DNA of 39,089 bases from Pseudomonas sp. K2I15 (GCF_002204795.1 NZ_NIXO01000055.1:1-39089), one strand, 5' to 3'. Numbered from the stretch's first letter, positions 1 through 7,456 are shown. Numbers and translations are program-made. Notes: a model not told the origin generated them from the sequence alone.

Positions 1-224
1 CGACCTGGGTTTCGTTGCACCACGGCGGCGGCGTGGGCATGGGCTTCTCCCAGCACTCGGGCATGGTGATTGTCTGCGACGGCACCGACGAAGCGGCTGA
101 GCGTATCGCCCGCGTACTGCACAACGATCCGGCCACCGGCGTGATGCGTCATGCCGATGCGGGTTACCAGATCGCGATTGATTGCGCCAAGGAGCAGGGC
201 TTGAACCTGCCGATGGTCAAATAA
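1..224 (+). CDS. hutU: Urocanate hydratase family protein, C-terminal end (partial)
   Basis: The reading frame is open from the window edge, with the first full codon at base 3, to a TAA at 222-224. About 73 residues are visible. They include the Gly-rich HHGGGVGMGFSQHSG segment and the MRHADAGY motif typical of the C-terminal end of urocanate hydratase, the NAD+-dependent cytosolic enzyme that turns urocanate into imidazolone propionate. The next gene is a histidine-type ABC permease on the same strand, about 100 bases downstream, so the two may be cotranscribed. Because the neighbouring lyase-like gene lacks the histidase cofactor triad, this protein could instead be a thiourocanate hydratase, a urocanase homologue of ergothioneine breakdown. 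The visible fragment cannot decide between them. Confidence 0.85.
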   Translation, partial: TWVSLHHGGGVGMGFSQHSGMVIVCDGTDEAAERIARVLHNDPATGVMRHADAGYQIAIDCAKEQGLNLPMVK

Positions 225-324
225 ACCAGGCAGGCAGTTGCACCCTTTGCTTCATGGACGGCGGGCAGGCTGAGACGGATTTCAAGGTTCCGGTGCTTTA
301 TGTGTTTTCGGTAGGAGTGACTTG

Positions 325-1047
325 ATGAGTCTCATGCAGATGCTCAGCTTTGGCGACACGGGTTGGGGGATGGCCTTGCTCAAGGCCGCCCTCATGACCG
401 TGTTGTTGACCCTTGCGGCGCTGGTGGTCGGTGCGCTGGTTGGCAGCCTGGTGGCCATGGCCAAACTTTCCCGCAAGCGTTCCTTGCGATACCTGGGTGA
501 TGCCTACTCCATCTTGTTCCGGGGGATTCCGGAGCTGTTGGTGATCTACCTGTTCTATTTCGGCGGCGCCAGTGTGGTGACGGCCGTCAATCACTGGTTT
601 GGCGGTGAAGGCTATGTCGATGTCCCGCCGTTTATGGTCGGGGCCATCGCTGTCGGATTGATCTCGGCGTCGTATCAGGCTGAGGTCTATCGCGGTGCCT
701 TTATCGCAGTGGCCAAGGGTGAGCTTGAGGCCGCATTGGCCATCGGCATGAACCGCGCAACGCGGATTCGCCGGGTGCTGATCCCGCAGATCTGGCGCTA
801 TGCACTGCCGGGCCTGGGCAACGTCTGGCAAATGAGCCTGAAAGACTCCGCGCTGATCTCGGTGATTGGCCTGGTGGAGCTGATGCGGGCCAGCCAGGTG
901 GCGGCGGGTTCGACGCGCCAGTACTTCACGTTCTACATCGTTGGCGGCGTGTGCTACCTGATCCTGACCGGGCTTTCGGGCCGTCTTTTCAACATTGCCG
1001 AAGCGCGCGTACAGCGTACGCAGCGGCGCAATCCTGCACAGTCGTGA
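325..1047 (+). CDS. Polar amino acid ABC transporter permease, HisQ/OccQ-like
   Basis: This is a 240-residue inner-membrane permease of the HisQ/HisM family with several hydrophobic segments. It carries FRGIPELLVIYLFYFG, which is characteristic of the HisQ-type partner, and the EAA-loop region around AALAIGMNRATRIRRVLIPQ that docks on the ATPase. The ATG at 325 is chosen because GGAG lies seven bases upstream; a TTG immediately before it is less likely. It is the first of three tightly packed genes (second permease, then ATPase), which together would form the membrane part of an importer for histidine, arginine, opine-like or related solutes. The matching binding protein is encoded at 3526-4386 on the other strand. 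The substrate is not shown by the sequence. Confidence 0.92.
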   Translation: MSLMQMLSFGDTGWGMALLKAALMTVLLTLAALVVGALVGSLVAMAKLSRKRSLRYLGDAYSILFRGIPELLVIYLFYFGGASVVTAVNHWFGGEGYVDVPPFMVGAIAVGLISASYQAEVYRGAFIAVAKGELEAALAIGMNRATRIRRVLIPQIWRYALPGLGNVWQMSLKDSALISVIGLVELMRASQVAAGSTRQYFTFYIVGGVCYLILTGLSGRLFNIAEARVQRTQRRNPAQS

Positions 1048-1063
1048 GAAGGGACCGTTTGCC

Positions 1064-1801
1064 ATGATCGATTTCGCCTTTCTTGCCGACACCATGCTCA
1101 AGTTGCTGGGTGCCTTGCCCATCACCCTGGCCTTGTTTTTTTCGTCCCTGACCCTGGGTTTGCTGCTGTCGCTGGGCGTGGTGTCCATGCGCGTCAGCCG
1201 CTGGCCCTTCCTCAGCTACCCGGCGCGCTTCTACATCATGCTGTTTCGCGGCACGCCGCTGATGATCCAGATGTTCCTGATCTACTACGGCCTGGGCCAG
1301 TTCCCGGCGATTCGCGACAGCTTCCTGTGGGTGGTGTTGAGGTCGCCCTATGGCTGCGCCGTGGTTTCGCTGGCGATGTGCACCGCCGGCTACACCGCAG
1401 AAATCATTCGCGGCGGCCTGCTGAGCGTGCCTCAAGGGCAGATCGAAGCGGGGCAGGCGGTGGGCATGGGGCGCTGGACCTTGCTGTGGCGGGTGATCGG
1501 CCCGGTCACCTTGCGCCAGGCGCTGCCGGCGTATTCCACCGAGGCCATCTTGCTGGTCAAGTCCACCGCGCTGGCCAGCTTGGTCACCGTATGGGATGTC
1601 ACCGGCGTGGCGCAACAAATCATCCAGCGTACCTACCGCACCATGGAAGTGTTCATTTGTGCGGCGCTGATCTACCTGATCCTGAATTTCCTGGTGGTGC
1701 GTGTGGTGGCCTGGATTGAACATCGTCTGTCGCCCCACCTGCGTGAGCGGCCAAACGACGTGCCGGTCAAGCAAACCCCTGAACCTATTTCTCATTCCTG
1801 A
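1064..1801 (+). CDS. Polar amino acid ABC transporter permease, HisM/OccM-like
   Basis: This is a 245-residue integral membrane permease, the second half of the transporter channel. It contains FRGTPLMIQMFLIYYG, the HisM-type counterpart of the HisQ motif, and an EAA loop around AGQAVGMGRWTLLWRVIGP. The start is taken as ATG 1064, preceded by an AAGGGA-like ribosome site. The longer in-frame extension to 995 would overlap the upstream gene and adds a non-membrane, Arg-rich stretch that is unlike the family. It lies 16 bases after the first permease and 17 bases before the ATPase gene, so the three are almost certainly one transcript. Confidence 0.92.
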   Translation: MIDFAFLADTMLKLLGALPITLALFFSSLTLGLLLSLGVVSMRVSRWPFLSYPARFYIMLFRGTPLMIQMFLIYYGLGQFPAIRDSFLWVVLRSPYGCAVVSLAMCTAGYTAEIIRGGLLSVPQGQIEAGQAVGMGRWTLLWRVIGPVTLRQALPAYSTEAILLVKSTALASLVTVWDVTGVAQQIIQRTYRTMEVFICAALIYLILNFLVVRVVAWIEHRLSPHLRERPNDVPVKQTPEPISHS

Positions 1802-1818
1802 TTGCAGCGGAGCTTGTC

Positions 1819-2610
1819 ATGAGTACTCACATTCAGAGCGCCCTTTCGGTTAACAACATTCACAAGGCTTTCGGTTCGGCACAGGTTCTCAAGGGGATCT
1901 CGCTGGAGGCTCACAAAGGTGACGTGATTTCCATCCTCGGTGCCAGCGGTTCAGGCAAGAGCACCTTCCTGCGTTGCATCAACCTGCTGGAAACTCCGGA
2001 CGAGGGCAGCATTGTGCTCGACGGAGAAACCATCGAGCTTAAGCGTCAGCGTAACGGTCGGTTGTTGCCTGGCAGCACGCGCCAGGTGGAGACCATGCGC
2101 AGCAAGTTGGGCATGGTGTTCCAGAGCTTTAACCTGTGGTCGCATATGACGGTTCTGCAAAATGTCATTGAAGGGCCGATGCGTGTGCTCAAGCGCTCGA
2201 AGGCCGAGTGTGTGGAGGAGGCTGAGCAACTGCTGCATAAGGTGGGGCTTTATGACCGCCGCGATTATTACCCGGCACATTTGTCGGGTGGGCAGCAGCA
2301 GCGTGTGGCGATTGCCCGGGCGTTGGCGATGAACCCGCAGGTGATGTTGTTTGATGAGCCGACGTCGGCGCTGGACCCGGAGTTGGTGGGTGAGGTGTTG
2401 CGGGTGATGCGGTCGCTGGCCGAGGAGGGGCGGACCATGTTGGTGGTGACCCATGAGATGGGGTTTGCGCGGCATGTATCGAATCGGGTGGTGTTTATGG
2501 CGAACGGGTTGATTGATGCCCAGGGCACGCCGGCGGAGTTGTTTGAAGGGTTGCCGACGGAGCGGTTTCGGCAGTTTGTTTCGAGTCATACGCAGCGTAG
2601 TGCGGAGTAG
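1819..2610 (+). CDS. Polar amino acid ABC transporter ATP-binding protein, HisP-like
   Basis: This is a 263-residue cytosolic ATPase that powers the importer. Walker A is GASGSGKST near residue 40. The signature motif is LSGGQQQRVAIARAL. Walker B is VMLFDEPTSALD, followed by the switch histidine in VVTHEMG. Length and motifs match HisP/GlnQ-type proteins. It closes the three-gene plus-strand set and is followed 28 bases later by a large inverted-repeat element. The last 250 bases of the gene are unusually rich in G and T on the coding strand compared with the first half, a shift in synonymous codon choice that does not disturb the protein. Confidence 0.95.
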   Translation: MSTHIQSALSVNNIHKAFGSAQVLKGISLEAHKGDVISILGASGSGKSTFLRCINLLETPDEGSIVLDGETIELKRQRNGRLLPGSTRQVETMRSKLGMVFQSFNLWSHMTVLQNVIEGPMRVLKRSKAECVEEAEQLLHKVGLYDRRDYYPAHLSGGQQQRVAIARALAMNPQVMLFDEPTSALDPELVGEVLRVMRSLAEEGRTMLVVTHEMGFARHVSNRVVFMANGLIDAQGTPAELFEGLPTERFRQFVSSHTQRSAE

Positions 2611-2638
2611 CGGTTGGGTGTTGGTTGGGTTTGGGTAC

Positions 2639-3460
2639 ATATCCTTTGCTGCGGTAACGGCTGAATATGGTTCCGCTCTTACAGCGGGTCACTTTTGGCA
2701 AACGCCCGGAATGCCGGCCCAGCCAAAAGTAACCCAAAGGTCTTTGCCCCACCACTCGGTGCCTCGCCTAGGCTCGGCATGCCGGAACGAAGGCACAGCT
2801 CCGCGGGCCGCCGCGACGGCCCGTCCCTGGCCCGTCGCGGCTAAATCGGCATCCTTGCCGATTTACCCGCTCCACCGTGCCTACTTGCGGCCATCGTGGT
2901 TGACGGGGCCCGCAGATCAAGATCAAAAACAGATCAAGGGCACGGCGGCCTGAAAGCCGGCCTGAGTGTTAGAAGCAAGGGCAAGGTCCAGAGCGAAAGC
3001 AGAGCTGCTTTTCTGTGGGAGCGGGCTTGCTCGCGAAAAACCTGAGGGCGCCGCGTTCATTCAGGATGCCCGCGTCATCGTTAACGACCTTCGCGAGCAA
3101 TCCCGCTCCCACATTTGGGCCGCGCCCGCTTTAGCTTTTGATTTTGCTTCACCACACTCAAGCCGGCCGGTAGGCCGCTGTGCTGTTGCTTTTGATCTTG
3201 ATCGTAGGCGCCCCGTTAACCACGCTGGCCGAACGCAGGTAGTACGGAGCGGGTAAACCGGCAGGACGCCGGTTTAGCCGCGACGGGGCAGGGACGCCCC
3301 GTCGCGGCGGCCCGCGCAGTAATACCGGAGAGAGGGCACACCGAGCCCAAGCGAGGTGCCGAGTGGTGGGGCAAGAGCGTTTTGCTTACTTTTGCGCTGT
3401 TCAAAAGTGAGCCGCTGTAAGAGCGGAACCATAAATAGCCGTTACCTAAATAACGGATAT
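2639..3460. repeat. Large imperfect inverted-repeat element (822 bp)
   Basis: The stretch between the ATPase gene and the binding-protein gene begins with ATATCC and a GTAACGGCT block and ends with their reverse complements. The outer arms correspond closely: TATGGTTCCGCTCTTACAGC at about 2667 is matched in reverse complement at about 3414-3433. Inner blocks also recur, such as the CCCCACCACTCGG, AGATCAAGATCAAAA and GCGGGTAAACCGGC-like segments. A REPIN sits near its middle. The left arm plus REPIN recurs at 38506-38970. Open frames inside it are not credible genes. It resembles the long dispersed intergenic repeats known from P. fluorescens genomes, but I cannot assign a named family. Confidence 0.85.
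3014..3113. repeat. REPIN-like palindromic doublet inside the large repeat
   Basis: About 100 bp start with TGTGGGAGCGGGCTTGCTCG and end with its imperfect reverse complement, GCGAGCAATCCCGCTCCCACA. These are two REP sequences in inverted orientation around a spacer of about 50 bp. The same outer and spacer blocks are seen at 13041, 16050, 33764 and 38876. REPINs are non-autonomous elements mobilised by RAYT transposases in Pseudomonas; no RAYT gene lies in this window. Confidence 0.9.
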
Positions 3461-3478
3461 GCCCCCGCTCCAGCGAGA

Positions 3479-3517
3479 AAGAAACGGCCCGCCATCTACA
3501 TAAATAGATACCGGGCC
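3479..3517 (-). terminator. Rho-independent terminator of the binding-protein gene
   Basis: Read on the minus strand just after the stop at 3526, GGCCCG pairs with CGGGCC (3512-3517 with 3486-3491). A further ATCTA/TAGAT pairing lies inside, and a T-rich tail (GTTTCTTT) follows. Confidence 0.7.
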
Positions 3518-3525
3518 TTTAAGCC

Positions 3526-4386
3526 TCAAGACTTAGGCGTCAAATCCACCTTGAACCATTTTTCGCTGAGTTTCTTAACCGTCCCATCAGCAATCGCTTC
3601 TTTCAAAGCCGCATCAAACTTGGCCTTCAACTCCGGATCGCTCTTGCGGAAACCCAGGCCCTCGCCATCACCCCAGATAGGGCCTTTGATCTGCGGCCCG
3701 GTATACGCCAGCCCCTTGTTCTCAGGCTTGGACATAATCGAATCAAGGAACGTAACGTCATCAAAAATCGCGTCAATACGCCCCGACTGCAGATCGAGAA
3801 TCGCATCAGCCGACGTGTTGTACTCACGAATCGTCGCCACGTCCTTGAAGTTTTCATCAATGAACTTGGTGTAAATGATGCCCGAAGCAATCCCGATGGT
3901 TTTACCCTTCAGCGCCTGACGCAACGGCTCAATCGCATCGTGAATCGCCTTCGCATCAGTACCCAGCGTAACCGCATTGGCCGCCCCGGTTTTGCCCGGC
4001 AGCAACGCCGCATCCCGCGCGACAAAGTTGGCCGGCGTCTGCGCGTAGGGAATCGAAAAATCCATGACCTGCCGACGATCGTCAGTGATAACGATCGCAT
4101 CCATCAACACATCAAACTTCCCCGCGTTGAGACTGGCAATCATCCCATCCCAGTTCTGCACGGTGATCTTGCACTGCAGCTTCATCTTGGCGCACAGATA
4201 GTCCATCAGCTCAGGTTCGAAGCCACTGATCTTGCCGCCTGGCAATGTCAGGTTCCAGGGCTCGTACGCACCCTCGGTCGCGATGTTCACGGACGTCCAG
4301 TCCTTTGCCTGCAGTCCGGAAGCACTTGCCATCACTAAGGTCGCTACAGCAACAGAGCCTAACCAATTCGATTTTTTAGCGGTCAT
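3526..4386 (-). CDS. Periplasmic solute-binding protein of a polar amino acid ABC transporter
   Basis: This is a 286-residue protein with an N-terminal signal peptide: Lys-rich start, hydrophobic core around residues 10-22, and likely cleavage after LQA near residue 27. It is followed by a bacterial extracellular solute-binding family 3 domain. Family features include GFEPELMDYLCAKM, the WDGMIASLNAGKFDVLMDA region and FRKSDPELKAKFD near the C-terminus. It is the likely binding partner of the HisQMP-like genes at 325-2610, although it lies on the opposite strand beyond the 822-bp repeat. It also lies downstream of the MIO-less lyase gene on the same strand, with its own upstream region and terminator. 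Family members bind histidine, lysine, arginine, ornithine or opines. An imidazole betaine such as ergothioneine is a hypothesis from context only. Confidence 0.9.
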   Translation of the reverse strand: MTAKKSNWLGSVAVATLVMASASGLQAKDWTSVNIATEGAYEPWNLTLPGGKISGFEPELMDYLCAKMKLQCKITVQNWDGMIASLNAGKFDVLMDAIVITDDRRQVMDFSIPYAQTPANFVARDAALLPGKTGAANAVTLGTDAKAIHDAIEPLRQALKGKTIGIASGIIYTKFIDENFKDVATIREYNTSADAILDLQSGRIDAIFDDVTFLDSIMSKPENKGLAYTGPQIKGPIWGDGEGLGFRKSDPELKAKFDAALKEAIADGTVKKLSEKWFKVDLTPKS

Positions 4387-4480
4387 TTCTATTTCCTACC
4401 AATGTGTTTGATGTGGGCTTAGGACTTTTTCTCGAACGCATACAGGTTTGGGGACTGGCCGATTTGCTCTCCAGTCTGCA

Positions 4481-4557
4481 CATGACTCCACATGTACATA
4501 CATGTCATTGCAAAATATTTGCCAGCTTTTGAAAATAAATAACCTGTTGATTTTCAA
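4481..4557. promoter_or_regulatory. AT-rich palindromic region upstream of the binding-protein gene
   Basis: ACATGT occurs twice four bases apart (4490-4505), itself flanked by CATGAC and GTCAT. A second inverted repeat, TTGAAAAT/ATTTTCAA, lies at 4529-4536 and 4550-4557. Both are 95-170 bases upstream of the start at 4386, where an operator or promoter would be expected. No regulator is known; the LysR protein encoded at 6504 is one candidate. Confidence 0.35.
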
Positions 4558-4644
4558 GAAAATTAAACAGAGATAGAAACTGCGCGCTTTTTTGTCGCCC
4601 TGTTTTGGGTCGATAGGTAGCGTTTTGCACTCACCCGTGCGCTG

Positions 4645-4833
4645 TCAGGCGTCAGCGATGCGTATCGGTGTGAAGCCCAGATGATCCAGCACGCGCGCCA
4701 TGTCGCGGACCGCGAGCAGGTGTAGAACGGAAGCATCGGCGAGGTCTCCCGGTATCGCTTTGTCTGCGCCAAAAATGGCAAAGGCCCGCCGTCCGGGAAG
4801 GAGGGCAGGCCGTTTGACGGCGGTGTTGTCAGT
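4645..4833 (-). pseudogene. Possible gene remnant between the lyase and binding-protein genes
   Basis: On the minus strand one frame is open from the end of the lyase gene to a TGA at 4645-4647, 62 codons without a normal start codon at its beginning. The last 37 codons read like a real protein end (GDLADASVLHLLAVRDMARV, then LDHLGFTPIRIADA), with a helical, Leu/Ala-rich pattern. The first part overlaps the predicted lyase terminator, so it may not be translated. I do not recognise a family. It could be the 3' remnant of a lost gene or chance. Confidence 0.25.
4771..4811 (-). terminator. Rho-independent terminator of the lyase-like gene
   Basis: Just after the stop at 4829, the minus strand has GGCCTGCC and GGCGGGCC able to pair (one wobble) around a 13-base loop, followed by a T-rich run ending in ATTTTT. 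Confidence 0.6.
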
Positions 4834-6370
4834 TCAGGTGATGGGCCACCAGGTCGTTGATTTTCCCGCTGCGCACCTGGTCGATGACACTGGCCATGTC
4901 AGCGTAAAACGCGCGGTCGTTATCCGCCACCGGCACTTCACTGCGCACCAGGTCATAGACGGCCTTGGTCGCGGTCGATGCCTTGTTCACATCATGGAAG
5001 TCCAGGGCCTGGCAGGCGACCAGTACTTCGATGGCCACCACCGACTGCAGTTTTTGCGAGACCTTGTAGGCCTTGATCACCGCGTTGTAGGCCAGGCTGA
5101 CCGGGTCTTCCTGGTTGCCGCAGGTCGAGACGCTGTCGATCGAAGACGGCATCGACAGGGTTTTCATCTCTGCATACAGCCCGGCGGCGGTGTACTGGAC
5201 GATCATGTAGCCGCTGTTCAGGCCTGGGTTACGCACCAGAAAGGCCGGCATTTCGCTGAAGTGCGAGTTGATCATGCGGTCGGTCCGGCGCTCGGAAATC
5301 TTCGCCAGGTTGGTCAGCGCCACACACAGCGTATCGGCTGAAATCCCGATGTAGGTACCGTCGAAGTTAGCACCGGAAATCGCGATGCCGTCACCGTCAT
5401 CCAGCGGGAAAATCACCGGGTTGTCGCCCGAAGAATTGATTTCGCGCTCGATGGTTTCCCGTGCGTAGTTGATGAACTGCCGGGAGGCGCCGTGCACTTG
5501 CGGGATGGCGCGCAGGCTGTAGACATCCTGCAGGCGATAATCGATGTTTTCTTCGATGAGCTGGCTGTCGTGGAGGATGGCCTTGATGGTGGCGGCGGTT
5601 GCGGCCTGTTCGGGGTGGGCCTTGATCGAGTGGTAGCGCGGGTCGAATGCGCGGATGGTGCCCTTGAGTGCCTCCAGCGACATGGCCGCAGCCACGTCCG
5701 CCAAATCGGCGGCCTGCAGGGCGTTGTACAGCGCAAGCGTTGCGATGGCGGTCACCGAGGTGGTGCCGTTCAACATCGCCAGGCCTTCCTTGCACTGCAG
5801 GTCGGTCGGTTGCAGGCCGACCTGTTGCAAGGCGGTTGCGCCGTCCACCAGTGCACCGCCCTTGACGCTGGCCCGGCCTTCGCCGAGCAGCACCAAAGCC
5901 AGGTGGCCTTCCACCGCCAGGTAACCCACCGAGCCTTCGCCCGGCGCAAAGGGCACCACGTCGTGGTTAAGCAGGCCGGCGATCAGTTCCAGCAGTTCCA
6001 GGCGCACCCCGGAGTAGCCTTTGCCCAGGCTGATCAACACCATCAACTGGATCGCCCGCACTTGTTCACGTACCAGCGGCTCGCCGACGGAGACGGCGTG
6101 GGAACGTACGATGTTGACTTGCAGTTGTTTGGCGTTTTCCGGCGAGATGACGTGCCGTACGTTGTCGCCGAAGCCTGTGGTCACGCCATACACCAAGCGG
6201 TTTTCATCGAGGAACCGTTCGATCAACCCACGGGATTTTTTAACCCGGTTTTTGTAGCTGTCGGCAAACGAAACAGTGGCCGAATAACGGGCAATCGCCA
6301 CGAATTCCTCGATGCTCGGTTCTCGGTCGCCTAACACGACGTGGGTGATTTGTTCAGGCAGGGTTTTCAT
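4829..6370 (-). CDS. Histidine ammonia-lyase-fold enzyme lacking the MIO triad; possible ergothionase/hercynine lyase
   Basis: This 513-residue protein is similar over its whole length to histidine and aromatic amino acid ammonia-lyases. Equivalents of histidase active-site residues are present: Tyr61 (YGVTTGFG), His91, Asn201 (LNGTT), Gln281, Tyr284 and Arg287 (QDVYSLR), Phe336, and Gln420-Glu421 (NQED). The Ala-Ser-Gly triad that cyclises into the MIO electrophile should follow GSVG at residues 146-149. Here the chain runs GSVG-YLAVEGHLALVLLGEG, with exactly those three residues absent and the flanks otherwise alignable. The frame is intact, so this is not decay by frameshift. Ammonia-lyase chemistry on a free amine needs MIO, but elimination of trimethylamine from a betaine does not. 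From memory, ergothionase is a histidase homologue that works without MIO. Neighbours (urocanase homologue, histidine-type ABC importer, LysR) fit such a role. The alternative is a non-catalytic histidase paralogue. ATG 6370 has GGAG seven bases upstream. Confidence 0.85.
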   Translation of the reverse strand: MKTLPEQITHVVLGDREPSIEEFVAIARYSATVSFADSYKNRVKKSRGLIERFLDENRLVYGVTTGFGDNVRHVISPENAKQLQVNIVRSHAVSVGEPLVREQVRAIQLMVLISLGKGYSGVRLELLELIAGLLNHDVVPFAPGEGSVGYLAVEGHLALVLLGEGRASVKGGALVDGATALQQVGLQPTDLQCKEGLAMLNGTTSVTAIATLALYNALQAADLADVAAAMSLEALKGTIRAFDPRYHSIKAHPEQAATAATIKAILHDSQLIEENIDYRLQDVYSLRAIPQVHGASRQFINYARETIEREINSSGDNPVIFPLDDGDGIAISGANFDGTYIGISADTLCVALTNLAKISERRTDRMINSHFSEMPAFLVRNPGLNSGYMIVQYTAAGLYAEMKTLSMPSSIDSVSTCGNQEDPVSLAYNAVIKAYKVSQKLQSVVAIEVLVACQALDFHDVNKASTATKAVYDLVRSEVPVADNDRAFYADMASVIDQVRSGKINDLVAHHLN

Positions 6371-6438
6371 CAGCGACTCCAGCAGGGCGCAACGTGAGGT
6401 TGGGAAGTGGCTTCACTCTACGGTCTGTACTGACTGAA

Positions 6439-6474
6439 GAAAATATGGGGTTTTCTGTTACTTTTAGTAGAAAA
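6439..6474. promoter_or_regulatory. LysR-type operator between the lyase-like and LysR genes
   Basis: The 133-bp divergent intergenic region holds AGAAAA-N7-TTTTCT-N12-AGAAAA. The central TTTTCT (6451-6456) can pair with either flanking AGAAAA (6439-6444 or 6469-6474). Two overlapping dyads close to the divergent starts are the usual arrangement for a LysR recognition and activation site. Confidence 0.5.
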
Positions 6475-6503
6475 TCTAAACTACTGAAGTCGCGAGATTC
6501 CCC

Positions 6504-7436
6504 ATGAGCCGTTTACCGCCGTTGCGCGCGTTGCAAGTATTTGAAGTGGTGGGCCACTGCGCCGGTATCTCCCAGGCGGCGATTCGCCTGGGGATTTCGG
6601 TGGGCGCTGTCAGCCAGCAAATGAAACTGCTGGAAGATGCCCTGGGCATGAAGCTGACGCTCAAGGACGGCCAGCGCCTGCGCTTGAACAGCGTTGGCGA
6701 ACGCCTGCACGCCCGCTGCACCGCGGCGTTCGAAGAACTCAGGCTGGCGGTGGCCGAGGCCGAGCGGGCGAAGAATCCCAACAACCTCTATATCAGTTGC
6801 TTGCCTTCGCTGATGACCAAATGGCTGTCGCCACTGATCGACGAATGGGCGCAGGACGAGGCCGACCTGAACATCTACCTCGATAGCACCCTCGACGATG
6901 CGTCGGGGGAGGAAAGCGCCGACTTTCGCATCGGGTATGGCGAGCACCCCGAGCATGCCGGGCATAGCGTGCCGCTGTTCCGCGATTGTGTGGTGCCCAC
7001 CTGTTCACCGCAGTTGCTGGAGCGGGTTGAGTCGGCGCGGGACTTGCTCGACTACCGGCTGATCGGCATCGACTCGCGGCCAAAATTCGATTCGCCGCCG
7101 TCGTGGACCCAATGGTTCGGCGAGCTGGAAGGGCAAACCGGCCAGCCCATCGTGATCCGCCGCAACTATTCGTCATCGATTACCGCGATACAGGCGGCCA
7201 TTGACCGGCAAGGCATCGTGCTGGCGCAGTATTCAATGATCGCCGGGGACCTGGACGCCGGTCGGCTGGTGATTCCCTGGCGTTTTGCCGTGCCGTTGGC
7301 CGCGCCGTACTACCTGAGTTGGCACCCCAATACGCTGCACAAACAACAGTGCCGTGGGTTTCAACGCTGGATGATCGGGCAGGGGCAGAAACAGGAGAAG
7401 ATTACCGCTGCCATGCTTTCTGCTGCGCCGATTTAA
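6504..7436 (+). CDS. LysR-family transcriptional regulator (GcvA-like)
   Basis: This is a 310-residue protein with an N-terminal winged helix-turn-helix (residues 4-63; PPLRALQVFEVVG, then ISQAAIRLGISVGAVSQQMK) and a substrate-binding-like effector domain from about residue 90. PPLRAL at the start and the QQMKLLED recognition helix resemble the GcvA subgroup. It is divergent from the MIO-less lyase gene, with a dyad operator between them, so it probably controls that gene and possibly the transporter. The effector is unknown; the lyase substrate or product is the natural guess. The start at ATG 6504 aligns with the family N-terminus. Confidence 0.92.
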   Translation: MSRLPPLRALQVFEVVGHCAGISQAAIRLGISVGAVSQQMKLLEDALGMKLTLKDGQRLRLNSVGERLHARCTAAFEELRLAVAEAERAKNPNNLYISCLPSLMTKWLSPLIDEWAQDEADLNIYLDSTLDDASGEESADFRIGYGEHPEHAGHSVPLFRDCVVPTCSPQLLERVESARDLLDYRLIGIDSRPKFDSPPSWTQWFGELEGQTGQPIVIRRNYSSSITAIQAAIDRQGIVLAQYSMIAGDLDAGRLVIPWRFAVPLAAPYYLSWHPNTLHKQQCRGFQRWMIGQGQKQEKITAAMLSAAPI

Positions 7437-7456
7437 ATGAAACTCCCGGATGAAGT

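Noticed and set aside
2513..2953. 146-residue plus-strand frame overlapping the ATPase gene end and the large repeat
   Set aside because: It begins inside the ATPase gene in another frame and then follows repeat DNA. The peptide is low in secondary-structure pattern and recurs at 38578 only because the repeat does.
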